DNA from: CAZLYK01 sp964563495
GTDB taxonomy: Bacteria; Acidobacteriota; Blastocatellia; RBC074
Length of the DNA: 59,263 nucleotides
Reading direction: 5' to 3'
Assembly (NCBI GenBank): GCA_964563495.1
Contig: CAZLYK010000017.1
Span: 1-59,263, forward strand
The first letter of the stretch is position 1, and every line of letters begins with the position of its first letter. The notes under the pieces were generated by a model that made no database searches, was not told the origin of the DNA, and worked only from the letters and a program-made list of their open reading frames with translations. Made by a program: the position numbers and the translations under genes. Of the stretch, positions 45,254 through 54,198 are shown piece after piece.

Positions 45254-47320
45254 ATGACACGACAAAGTTTTTCTGCAGGCAGGATCAGGTTATCGAGCTT
45301 GATCCTGGCAGTTGCACTCGCCGTCCCGGTGCTGGGCCTGGGTCAGCGCAGCGAAACATCAAATCAACCAACGGCGTGGACGCCCGAGCTTTCGATGAAA
45401 ATCAAAGGCGTCGGCGGCGTCAGCGTCTCGCCCGACGGCAAACGAGTGCTCTACACAGTCAATGAATCGGTTTTGACGGCTGAGAAGAGCGAATACCTGA
45501 CGCAAATCTGGTCGGCCAACAGTGACGGCAGTAACGCTTACCAGATGACCTTCGGCGAAAAGCCGTCAGCCAACCCCGACTGGTCTCCCGACGGCAAATG
45601 GATCGCTTTTACCTCATCGCGGTCGGGCAAGAACAATCTGTATCTGTTGCGCGCAAGCGGCGGTGAGGCGGAAATGCTGACCGATGTCAAGAGCGGCGTC
45701 GGATCGTTCGCCTGGTCGCCCGACGGCAATTCGATCGCCTTCACCATGAGCGACCCGCTCAGCGCGGATGAAGAGAAGAACAACAAGGGCAAGGACGATT
45801 GGCGTTGGATTGACGAGAACATCAAGCAGAATCATCTTTACGTCATCCCCATCGCCAAAGACGCCGACGGCAAACGCGAGGCGCGTCAATTGACCAGGGG
45901 CAATTTCAACGTCGGATCGGGATTCGGCGGCGGCGGTTTCGATTGGTCGCCCGACGGCAAGACCCTCGTCTTTTCACACGTCAAAACGCCGAAGGCCGAT
46001 GACTGGGTCAGCAGTGATGTTTCGGTCGTGGATGTCGCCGGCGGCGCGATCAGGCCGCTCGCCGCTACCGGCTCGGCCGAAGGCCAGCCGCTCTATTCGC
46101 CCGACGGCAAATGGATCGCACTGACCATGAGCGCCGACCCGCCGCGTTGGGCCTTCAATACGACGATTCATGTCATGCCTGCAGCGGGCGGCGCTCCGAA
46201 ACCGTTGGCGCTGAGTTATGACGAGCAACCGAATCTGATCGGTTGGGCGGCCGACGGCAAACGCCTCTACTTCAGCGAAACGCGCGGCACGACATCGGCG
46301 CTCTATGCCATCAACGTCGAAACAAACGCCATCAGCGAACTCAACGCAGGCAAGACCGTTTATGGCGGTCTCAAATTGAATCAGGCACGGACGATGTTCG
46401 GCCTGGCCATGCAAACCAACGACAACGCTAACGAAGCCTACGTTACTCGTGCCGACAGCTTCGCCCCCGTCCGCGTCAGCGGCGCCAATACCGCGTTGCC
46501 GAAACTGCCGCTCGGTAAAAGCGAGGTCGTGCGTTGGAAGAGCAGCGACGGCACCGAGGTCGAAGGCATCCTGAATTACCCGGTCAATTATCGGCCCGGG
46601 ACCCGCGTGCCATTGTTGCTGGTCATCCACGGCGGTCCGGCAGGTGTGTTTGTCCAGAACTTCGCCGCCGTGGCGGGACTGTACCCGACTGCCGTCTTCA
46701 ACGCGCATGGCTTCGCGGTGCTGCGCGGCAATCCGCGCGGCTCGTCGGGTTACGGCAAAAAATTCCGCTTTGCGAATTACAAAGACTGGGGTGGCGGCGA
46801 TTACCGGGATCTCATGGCGGGCGTGGATCACGTCATCTCGATGGGCGTGGCCGATCCGAATCGCCTGGGTGTCATGGGCTGGAGCTATGGCGGCTTTATG
46901 ACCTCCTGGACGATCACCCAGACCAAACGGTTCAAAGCCGCTTCCATCGGAGCGGCGGTGACCAACCTGATGAGCTTCACCGGCACGGCGGACATTCCCA
47001 GTTTCATCCCTGATTACATGGGGGCGCAGTTCTGGGACAACCTGGAGATCTATCGCCAGCATTCGGCGATGTTCAACATCAAGGGCGCTTCCACCCCGTC
47101 GCTGATCCAGCATTGCGAGGGAGATCTGCGCGTGCCGATCTCCCAAGGCTACGAGCTCTATAATGCGCTCAAGCAACAGGGCGTCCCCGTGCGCATGCTG
47201 GTCATGCCCAGACAGGCACACGGCCCAACCGAACCGAAGATGCTGCTCAAGGTCATGCAGACAAACGTCGAGTGGTTCGACAAAATGCTCGGCAACCCTG
47301 ATGTGGGAATAGGGAAGTAG
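45254..47320 (+). CDS. S9-family peptidase (prolyl oligopeptidase/acylaminoacyl-peptidase-like)
   Basis: 688 aa from ATG 45254, chosen for AAGGAGA upstream; the frame is open further back into the preceding gene. A signal peptide (LSSLILAVALAVPVLGLG) is followed by a PD40-type propeller with repeated SPDGKWIAFTSS units, then the alpha/beta hydrolase domain with Ser544 in GWSYGGFMTSW, Asp624 in HCEGDLRVP and His656 in RQAHGPTEP. Such secreted enzymes cut short peptides. It is 28 bp after the membrane-anchored gene, so it may be read from the same transcript, but the family is common in this phylum and may be unrelated. Confidence 0.95.
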   Translation: MTRQSFSAGRIRLSSLILAVALAVPVLGLGQRSETSNQPTAWTPELSMKIKGVGGVSVSPDGKRVLYTVNESVLTAEKSEYLTQIWSANSDGSNAYQMTFGEKPSANPDWSPDGKWIAFTSSRSGKNNLYLLRASGGEAEMLTDVKSGVGSFAWSPDGNSIAFTMSDPLSADEEKNNKGKDDWRWIDENIKQNHLYVIPIAKDADGKREARQLTRGNFNVGSGFGGGGFDWSPDGKTLVFSHVKTPKADDWVSSDVSVVDVAGGAIRPLAATGSAEGQPLYSPDGKWIALTMSADPPRWAFNTTIHVMPAAGGAPKPLALSYDEQPNLIGWAADGKRLYFSETRGTTSALYAINVETNAISELNAGKTVYGGLKLNQARTMFGLAMQTNDNANEAYVTRADSFAPVRVSGANTALPKLPLGKSEVVRWKSSDGTEVEGILNYPVNYRPGTRVPLLLVIHGGPAGVFVQNFAAVAGLYPTAVFNAHGFAVLRGNPRGSSGYGKKFRFANYKDWGGGDYRDLMAGVDHVISMGVADPNRLGVMGWSYGGFMTSWTITQTKRFKAASIGAAVTNLMSFTGTADIPSFIPDYMGAQFWDNLEIYRQHSAMFNIKGASTPSLIQHCEGDLRVPISQGYELYNALKQQGVPVRMLVMPRQAHGPTEPKMLLKVMQTNVEWFDKMLGNPDVGIGK

Positions 47321-47330
47321 TCGAAAAATA

Positions 47331-47388
47331 GACAGGATTGTTGCAGGAGTTAACAAGATGTCTTGTTAACTCCTGCAACAATCCTGTC
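47331..47388. terminator. Bidirectional hairpin terminator made of the dispersed repeat
   Basis: 28-base perfect arms, 47331-47358 (begins GACAGGATTGTTGCAGG) and 47361-47388, with a 2-base loop. It sits between the convergent S9 peptidase and the gene at 47400 and can serve both. Confidence 0.85.
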
Positions 47389-47399
47389 AATCCCGTCTA

Positions 47400-48221
47400 T
47401 TACTTGTTCTCAGCCTTCTGCGGGGCAGGCACGATGCTCAAATCCGGAGCAAATCGGTAGATGGCGTTTTCGGTTTGAGTCACGATCCCGGCAACTTTCC
47501 CGGTGAGCTTTGCGGCTGCCGCCTCTTTAGCCGCGGCTTCACGAAATCGCTGAAGATCGGCCCATGAGTCGACCAATAACGCCGAGACGTATTGATTAGT
47601 AACTCCACCGTATACCACACGGCTGATCAGAAAACCCTTGGGCGCGGCCTTCTTGATCACCGGCATTAATGAGGTTTTGACATAGGTTTCATAATCCTCG
47701 GCGCGCCCCGGCGCGATGGTGTTTGTGGTGATGACGGCCAGTTTGTATTCGGTCCCGGGACTTGCCAGGATGCTCATCTCGGGCCGCGTCTCAATCGCTA
47801 TTGCGTGAGAATTGTCGACAAACCGCGCCGCCTTTTCGTTATAAACACGCGCACCTTCATCACCGAGCGCTCTGCGGAAAGGACCGGGGTTGTCATATTG
47901 CGACAGGCTCTCAATAGGCGTAACAATGATCAGGCCACCCTCGCCAAAAATGCTTGTTCCCCAGACGGTTTGCTGTTTGACACCGGCTTTTTGGAGCGCT
48001 GGAATCGTTTCGTTCTTGCGGAATTCACGCCACTCAGCCGCCATACCGGACTTGATCCGCAGGAATTGTATCGAGATCAGCTGCCGTGGAGCAGGTGCCT
48101 GTCCGGCGGGTTTTTCTGCCGACTTGGCCGGCGCTTTAACCTGCCCAAGAGCGAACGGCGCCAGCGAAACGGTGAGGAACAATGCAACGATCGTCGTGAG
48201 GGGTTTTAGCTGTCTGTTCAT
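47400..48221 (-). CDS. Secreted protein with two NIPSNAP-like/ferredoxin-like halves
   Basis: 273 aa. The signal peptide is PLTTIVALFLTVSLAPFALG. A Lys/Pro/Ala linker precedes two alpha/beta half-repeats, ISIQFLRIKSGMAAEWREFR and LAVITTNTIAPGRAEDYETY, each of the dimeric alpha-beta-barrel pattern found in NIPSNAP and antibiotic-biosynthesis-monooxygenase-like proteins. No catalytic residues can be named. It converges with the S9 peptidase and is divergent from the giant gene at 48602. It is probably an ordinary chromosomal gene. Confidence 0.65.
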   Translation of the reverse strand: MNRQLKPLTTIVALFLTVSLAPFALGQVKAPAKSAEKPAGQAPAPRQLISIQFLRIKSGMAAEWREFRKNETIPALQKAGVKQQTVWGTSIFGEGGLIIVTPIESLSQYDNPGPFRRALGDEGARVYNEKAARFVDNSHAIAIETRPEMSILASPGTEYKLAVITTNTIAPGRAEDYETYVKTSLMPVIKKAAPKGFLISRVVYGGVTNQYVSALLVDSWADLQRFREAAAKEAAAAKLTGKVAGIVTQTENAIYRFAPDLSIVPAPQKAENK

Positions 48222-48420
48222 GGGAAGACTCTCCTTTGGCTGAATAGTTAACTGCTTCTACGAAGTTGGCCTGCAGCTTCCAGTAAGTAAAGAAATGACG
48301 AATATGGAGGCAAACTTACGCTTGGGCAACTGCATTGTCAATCCAAAAAATGGAAACCAGGCCGGCTAGCACTATCGACCTTTGGTAAGGAATGAAAACC
48401 TGGCCGCGCCGAAAAAAATA

Positions 48421-48449
48421 TTGACAATCCAATTGTATAAGCGTACATA
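48421..48449 (+). promoter_or_regulatory. Candidate sigma-70 promoter for the effector-like operon
   Basis: TTGACA (48421-48426), a 17-base spacer, then TACATA (48444-48449). It lies in the 380-bp gap between divergent genes, about 150 bases before the start at 48602. The gap is visibly AT-rich and holds no other gene that I can support. Confidence 0.4.
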
Positions 48450-48601
48450 TGCACCGCCTTCAGCAATGATCTTTCTGGTATCCGGGTTATCGTTGCCGTT
48501 TCTTGGCCGACGGCAGACAATCGCCGCATTTACATCTGGCTATCCACCGGGCTTTTATTCTTCATGTTGTAACGATACCTCTGTTTTGAAAGGTGAAGCA
48601 C

Positions 48602-51600
48602 ATGACGATCACCGGGCAAGTCAATCTGACAGGAGCAACCGCCACGTTATCCGGTTATTCGGTCCTGCTGGATTATCAGCTGGTAGTGCAGGTCGAAGCC
48701 GCCGGGGACGCACCGGCAACTGAGGTTACAGTGGCGCGCCGGCGCGCGGTGACGTTAGCCGCCGACGGCAGTTTCTCTTTCATTTTGCCGGAGACCGAGC
48801 ATCCTCGGGCTCCGATCGCGCTCCTGGTAAAAGACCCGACAGGAGAAGTGGCGGCTGCTTTAAGCCTCGAGCCGCCCGACCTCGACGACCCGATTGTCGT
48901 GGAGATCAGGGGCGACCGGCCATTTGTGATTCGGCCGGTTGAAGATGGCAGTGCGCGAGGCGCAACGGCGTACACGACAGGACGTGCTATCTCAAGTTCG
49001 GGGCGACCGCTTCCAGCGGGGGCATCTGTCACTGTCTGGGGAAGGCGCGAGGCAGAAGGTGAAGGGGCAGAAGATGAACTACTGGCGGCGACCCGGTTAC
49101 AAGGCGATGGGTATTTCTCCCTACCCCGGCCCACGCTGCAGCTATCCGGTGCATTTGGCCGGATACAGAATTCACGCCCAATCCCGATTCCTCTTACCGA
49201 GGACCGGCTGCCTGATCAGATAGTGCTGGTAGTGGAGGAGAGCTTCGCCGGCGCCTTGAGGGTCAATCAGGCGAATGCAGGGGCGACGCCGCGATTACCG
49301 AGTGCGATCGATCTGGTCGAGAACGGATCGGCGTTTTCGCAAGACCTGGGCAGCTCCTGTGTGGAGTTGGCAGTACCGAACCGTGTTTTGGAGGAGTTCG
49401 CCTACCGGTTTGTCGTGCGGGTGACCGAGCCGCAGGTGCGACAACTTACTCAAGGAGGGCCGCCCCTCAGCAATCAACGTATGCTGGAGCAAGTCGTCGC
49501 TTACCTCAAAAGCGTCTGGTTGAACAGCGGGGGCGATGCGCGTGACTTCGATCTGACTGCGACAGACCTTGAGGGGCTCGACGAAAAAACTTTGAACCGC
49601 CTCCTCGACGGCTTTTCCGGGCTGACCCTGAAGGAGGAGGCCGAACGGTACAGACTGATCAAGCAGATCAGGCAACTCATGGAATTGGTTCGTCAAACCG
49701 CTATTAAACCGGGGCGAGCAGCGCTCAATGCTTTCCGCGCCATCGATTGGGATGACACGCCGACCTTAAACGAGTCCGCTACCCTGGCTGTCGGGCACGT
49801 CCTGCACTACCGGCAGGTCTGGCGGGCAGATGGCTACTCGCTGGGCGACCTGCTCTATTCGCTACCGCTTGCGCCCGGGCAAAAACGCAAGATTGCGATC
49901 CTGGATTGGGAGCGCCGGACCCAGGCTACACGCTCGGAGATGATGGAGGAAGAGGAGTACCTCAGCGCATTTCTCGAACGTGACCGCGATATTTTGGAGA
50001 TAGTCGGCTCGAACCTGCGGCAGGAGGTGGACGCCAGCTCATCGTCCTCGATGTGGGGCGGCGGTGGGGGGATAGGCGGCGGCTTCATCGGGAGCGGGTG
50101 GGGAATCTTTGGCGGCTTCGCCGGCGGCGGCGGCGGCGCTTCGACACAGGCACGCCAGGATGCGAGCCGGGAACTTTCGGCGCAATCGCTCCAACAACTG
50201 CGCGATAACACCTCGCAGCGCGCTTCCGCCTTGCGCGATATGCGTTCCACAGTCGTGCAGACACTGGCGCAGAATGAACGCGTCCGCGCGCAGACGGAGG
50301 TGGTCGCCAACTACAATCACTGCCACTCGCTGACGGTAGAGTATTTCGAAGTCCTGCGGCATTTCCAGATATCACATGAACTGGTTGATGTGACCGAGTG
50401 CTTGTTCGTCCCCCTGCCAATGTCGTGGTTCGATCAGGCGAAGGTGCTGCGCTGGCGCGACGCTCTGTCGCATTCACTGATGGATCGTAGATTGCGGGGG
50501 GCTTTTGACGCGATCCAGCGGATCAGCGACAACTGGGTTGGATGGAACTTTCCTCCCAACCGGTACTCGCAGTTGTCCGCGGAAAGGCTCGAAGGAGAGA
50601 TGCGGATCAGTTTCGTGCTCCCCAGGCCGCGCGATAAAGCCGATGGTGCGATTGACCCTCCCAACTGGGGCTGGCTCGGTCCTTTTATCGGCACAACTAT
50701 TGCTGAGCTCTACAACACGATCATCCTGCCGGCCCGGCAAGAAGAACGCGATCGCATTTTCAGGCAGCGCGTCGCGCCGGTGATCGCCGAGCGCATGGTC
50801 AACCAATTGCGCTTCTCGTTGGTGGCGACCGACGGTACGCGCTATGACGTGCCTCTGGACGCCAGCCTCGTCTCACGCTTCGAGGAGGGCGTCCCCCTGT
50901 ATATCACCCTGCGCCCGGCCGGGGCCGTTCCCGCACTGGCTCGCGAGAATATCGCCGCCTTCTCGATTCGCTACGAGGGGCCGGAACTGCCGGAAGACGC
51001 CCAAGTCATCGTCCACTCCGGCAAGGTGCGCTGGGTGGCCGAGGTCTTCACCGGCATCCTGTTTGACGAAGGACGCATCCTGAACGATCTCAATATCGGC
51101 GATGAAGTCACGATCGGCACGCCCGTCAGTCGCGACGAAACACGCGACCCGCGTGAAGAGGATCGGTTGCTGGCCACGCAACTGCTCCGGCATCTCAATG
51201 ACAACCTGGAGCGCTACCACCGGGCCATTTGGGTGCGAATGGATCCGGCGCGGCGTTTCATGCTGCTCGATGGTGTGATCGTGCCGAACACAGGAGGATT
51301 GAGTGTTGCCAGCCTGGTCGAGAATCAAGTGATCGGGGTGGTAGGCAACAGCCTGGTCATGCCTGTCGCACCGGGATTTCAACTGGATCCGACCCTCTCC
51401 ACCGATCCGCAGGCACGCCGCGCGTCGCTGCTCGACCTGTATGCGACCAACCCTGCGCCGCCGCTCCGCGTCAGCACGCCGACCCGCGGAGTATTTGCCG
51501 AGGCGGTGCTTGGCGAGTGCAACAGCTGTGAGGTCAAGGATGACAGCCTGTTCTGGCGCTGGGAGGAATCGCCCATCCCGGATGAGCCGCCCGCACTGCT

Positions 51601-53860
51601 GCCGCTCTCTACGCAGAGTCGCCAAACCGAAACGCCGGAAGCGACCCCAACCGCGCTGCCCAGCCCGATCGTGCAATTCCAGCAATTGCCCGAGATCCCT
51701 GACCCAACCGGCCTGCGGACAGCCCTGGAGATTCTGCAGAAGAGCGATCTGTTCACCGACATTACCGGGCTCGAGCAGACACAGCGCAACGCTTTGACCG
51801 CCTTTGAAAAAGCCCTCAGCGTGGCCAAATCGTTTGGCGGCCAGGCTGCCCAGATCGCGCTGCAACAGGAGACCGGTCGCAACATTGACCGGACGCTGCA
51901 ACAACTCGAGTCCGCCAGGCAAAGCGGGGCGCTTTCGCAAGACCAGGCCAGCCGGCTGACTTATGACACCCTGCGAACACTGACCGGCGCTCCGCCTCAG
52001 GAACAAGCGACACCGCTTTCAAGCCCCGCCGTCCAGCAGGCTGTCGAATCCGCGGCGCAGGCGGAACGCGCTGATGTTTCGGTCGCGACGCCGGGTGAGA
52101 CCGTCGAGGCTCAATTTGACGATACGGGCGGCGAAGCCCACGTGGGCGCAGGTCCGACGACGATCACCGCCACTGATATTTCCGATTACGTCTCGCTGGA
52201 TTTTGTGCTCGAGGATCTGGCTGCCGGACCTCCGGGTGCATTTACTTTTACTCCCCTGCCGCCCTTCAGGGACCTCGTCAACCTTGGGGTCAACCTCGGC
52301 GCCCCCGGAGATTTGGCCGCCCTGCTCGCCGGTGGGCCTGTCCGACCAGATCCCGGCGACCCAACCAGGTTCCAGGCCCGCATCCGCCTGCAGCTCGTCT
52401 TCCCGGCCCGGGCGGCTAACCCTGCTCGACCGGTGGGCACAGGCAAGTTGCCTCTGGCCGTCCTCGTTCACGGCAACCATGAGGCTTACTTCGTCACCGG
52501 CGGCGTACTGACGGTCGACAAGGAGAGTTACAAAGGATATCGCTACCTGCAAGATGAACTGGCAAAGTTAGGGATAGCGTCCATCTCCGTCGATACGAAT
52601 ATCGCCAATCAGATCGGATCCCTGATCGAGTTGCGCGCCGATATTGCGCTCGAGGCTATCAAACTCCTCAAACGCCGCACCGCGACAGCCGGCGATCCGC
52701 TATTCAACCGGATCAACTTCGACCGGATCGCCCTGATGGGGCATTCCCGCGGCGGCGATGCCGTCGTCCGCATGGTTAAGAAAAACTCAGCCGCGGCGCC
52801 CGCTGACCGTTTCGGGATTCGGACGGTCTGCTCGCTCGCGCCGACCGACTTCACCGGTGGGCAGGTGCCGGCGAGGCGAACCTTCGTAGATCAGCCTGAG
52901 TTGAGCTTTTACTCTGTCCTCTACGGCGCGCTCGACGGTGACGTCGCCGGCGAGGGGGGCAGCGGTTCACCCGTCGGGACAGGCTTCCGGCACTACGATC
53001 GGGCCCGTTGCCCGAAGGCGCTGGTCTTCGCCGAACGCTGTTGCCATAATTCGTTCAATTCGGTTTGGCATGCCGACGGTATTGAGGGCCGGATTCGCGC
53101 CGCCGACCGTGTGCCCGGCAGACTCGCTGATGAAGCAACCCACCAGGCTCTGGCCAAAGAATTTATAGCCGGCCAGTTCGCATGGCACCTCAAAGGCGTG
53201 AGCGCCAGGAACAGCCTCTTCAACGGCGCCACCGCCAGCGCCACCGGTTTAAAGACTGTCTTGCTCTGGAGTTTCGGGAATAGACTTGAGCACGTAGACG
53301 ACTTCGAGAACCCGGCAGCAAATCTCGTCGGCGGAGTTCGCCAGCTCAACTCCGGCGCGGTGGTCGAAGACTTTGGCTCCATCGTGATCCCGCCCGGCGG
53401 CTCCATCGGCGATAATGTTATGGGGCAAACACACGTGGTGCATACGGATCTTGCCGTCGCCACCGGCTCGCCATTCGGCGTTGAGACCACCTTCCCCGCC
53501 GGTCGCGGCGACCTCACCTCCTTTACGACATTGGCGCTCGATGTCGGTGCGCACTTTGATATCACCGATGAAATGACGATTGCGGGAGGCACGCCGCCCA
53601 CCTTCAGCGTGATCTTGCACGACGCAGCCGGCGGCGTGGCGATCCTTGACTCGACCAGATTCAGTCCGGCCATGGGTAAGCCGTTCTTCCACGAATTGTC
53701 GACCGGGGTCAATGTGACTGCGCTTTGGGTACAGACTCTGCGTGCTCCGCTGTCCCTCTTCTCGGGCGCCGATCTACACAACATTGTCAAAATACAGGTG
53801 GAAGTCGCCCCATCGAATGGCCATTTGTTTATCGACCATATCAAGCTTGCAGCCTTCTGA
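48602..53860 (+). CDS. Giant effector-like protein: shared core plus C-terminal alpha/beta hydrolase
   Basis: 1752 aa from ATG 48602 (AGGTGA upstream; a GTG at 48593 is in frame). Two transthyretin-like beta-sandwiches (~1-200) precede the shared core. The core has YSLGDLLYSLPLAPGQK near 410, a Gly-rich hydrophobic stretch at ~478-515, QTEVVANYNHCH, TVEYFEVLRHF and PTRGVFAEAVLG. A helical stalk (~1050-1150) leads to a hydrolase: LAVLVHGNHEAYF, nucleophile Ser near 1381 in MGHSRGGDAV, probable Asp in LYGALDGDV and His in CCHNSFNS, similar to the PET-hydrolase/cutinase-like group. The last ~200 residues (from VLLWSFGNRLEHV) form a beta-sandwich like a carbohydrate-binding module. It heads a three-gene run with 53879 and 54199. 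No secretion signal is seen. Confidence 0.8.
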   Translation: MTITGQVNLTGATATLSGYSVLLDYQLVVQVEAAGDAPATEVTVARRRAVTLAADGSFSFILPETEHPRAPIALLVKDPTGEVAAALSLEPPDLDDPIVVEIRGDRPFVIRPVEDGSARGATAYTTGRAISSSGRPLPAGASVTVWGRREAEGEGAEDELLAATRLQGDGYFSLPRPTLQLSGAFGRIQNSRPIPIPLTEDRLPDQIVLVVEESFAGALRVNQANAGATPRLPSAIDLVENGSAFSQDLGSSCVELAVPNRVLEEFAYRFVVRVTEPQVRQLTQGGPPLSNQRMLEQVVAYLKSVWLNSGGDARDFDLTATDLEGLDEKTLNRLLDGFSGLTLKEEAERYRLIKQIRQLMELVRQTAIKPGRAALNAFRAIDWDDTPTLNESATLAVGHVLHYRQVWRADGYSLGDLLYSLPLAPGQKRKIAILDWERRTQATRSEMMEEEEYLSAFLERDRDILEIVGSNLRQEVDASSSSSMWGGGGGIGGGFIGSGWGIFGGFAGGGGGASTQARQDASRELSAQSLQQLRDNTSQRASALRDMRSTVVQTLAQNERVRAQTEVVANYNHCHSLTVEYFEVLRHFQISHELVDVTECLFVPLPMSWFDQAKVLRWRDALSHSLMDRRLRGAFDAIQRISDNWVGWNFPPNRYSQLSAERLEGEMRISFVLPRPRDKADGAIDPPNWGWLGPFIGTTIAELYNTIILPARQEERDRIFRQRVAPVIAERMVNQLRFSLVATDGTRYDVPLDASLVSRFEEGVPLYITLRPAGAVPALARENIAAFSIRYEGPELPEDAQVIVHSGKVRWVAEVFTGILFDEGRILNDLNIGDEVTIGTPVSRDETRDPREEDRLLATQLLRHLNDNLERYHRAIWVRMDPARRFMLLDGVIVPNTGGLSVASLVENQVIGVVGNSLVMPVAPGFQLDPTLSTDPQARRASLLDLYATNPAPPLRVSTPTRGVFAEAVLGECNSCEVKDDSLFWRWEESPIPDEPPALLPLSTQSRQTETPEATPTALPSPIVQFQQLPEIPDPTGLRTALEILQKSDLFTDITGLEQTQRNALTAFEKALSVAKSFGGQAAQIALQQETGRNIDRTLQQLESARQSGALSQDQASRLTYDTLRTLTGAPPQEQATPLSSPAVQQAVESAAQAERADVSVATPGETVEAQFDDTGGEAHVGAGPTTITATDISDYVSLDFVLEDLAAGPPGAFTFTPLPPFRDLVNLGVNLGAPGDLAALLAGGPVRPDPGDPTRFQARIRLQLVFPARAANPARPVGTGKLPLAVLVHGNHEAYFVTGGVLTVDKESYKGYRYLQDELAKLGIASISVDTNIANQIGSLIELRADIALEAIKLLKRRTATAGDPLFNRINFDRIALMGHSRGGDAVVRMVKKNSAAAPADRFGIRTVCSLAPTDFTGGQVPARRTFVDQPELSFYSVLYGALDGDVAGEGGSGSPVGTGFRHYDRARCPKALVFAERCCHNSFNSVWHADGIEGRIRAADRVPGRLADEATHQALAKEFIAGQFAWHLKGVSARNSLFNGATASATGLKTVLLWSFGNRLEHVDDFENPAANLVGGVRQLNSGAVVEDFGSIVIPPGGSIGDNVMGQTHVVHTDLAVATGSPFGVETTFPAGRGDLTSFTTLALDVGAHFDITDEMTIAGGTPPTFSVILHDAAGGVAILDSTRFSPAMGKPFFHELSTGVNVTALWVQTLRAPLSLFSGADLHNIVKIQVEVAPSNGHLFIDHIKLAAF

Positions 53861-53878
53861 GGAGCGGAGGAGTAATTC

Positions 53879-54169
53879 ATGACGATCGTTAAAGTCACCA
53901 CCACTCGTGTCCCGCCGGGGTCCCACGGTTTCGTGGTCGCGGCCAATATCGAAGGAGACGATCTGGCTCCACGAGCCGCCCCTCTGGTTGTCAGGTTTGG
54001 CGATGTGAGCGCCCGCAGAGTAGTGCCGCTCCTCTCCGCGGAGGGCGTACGGGCATTGTTCTCCGAGACACCGCCCATCGGAGCACGGCTCTTTATCGGC
54101 TACATCGACGAACCCCTGGAAGAGACCGAGTTCGAATTCGTCGAACCTGCCGATGACCCCGTCGCGTGA
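53879..54169 (+). CDS. Small 96-aa protein between the two giant paralogues
   Basis: ATG with GGAGGAG upstream, 18 bp after the stop of the hydrolase protein and 29 bp before the next start. It is predicted all-beta (TIVKVTTTRVPPGSHGFVVA, ARLFIGYIDEPLEETEFEFV) with an acidic tail. No family recognised. Placed directly after one effector-like gene, it could be its immunity protein, a chaperone or an adaptor; position is the only evidence. Confidence 0.75.
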   Translation: MTIVKVTTTRVPPGSHGFVVAANIEGDDLAPRAAPLVVRFGDVSARRVVPLLSAEGVRALFSETPPIGARLFIGYIDEPLEETEFEFVEPADDPVA

Positions 54170-54198
54170 AATACTTAGACTGATAGGGAGGATTGCAG

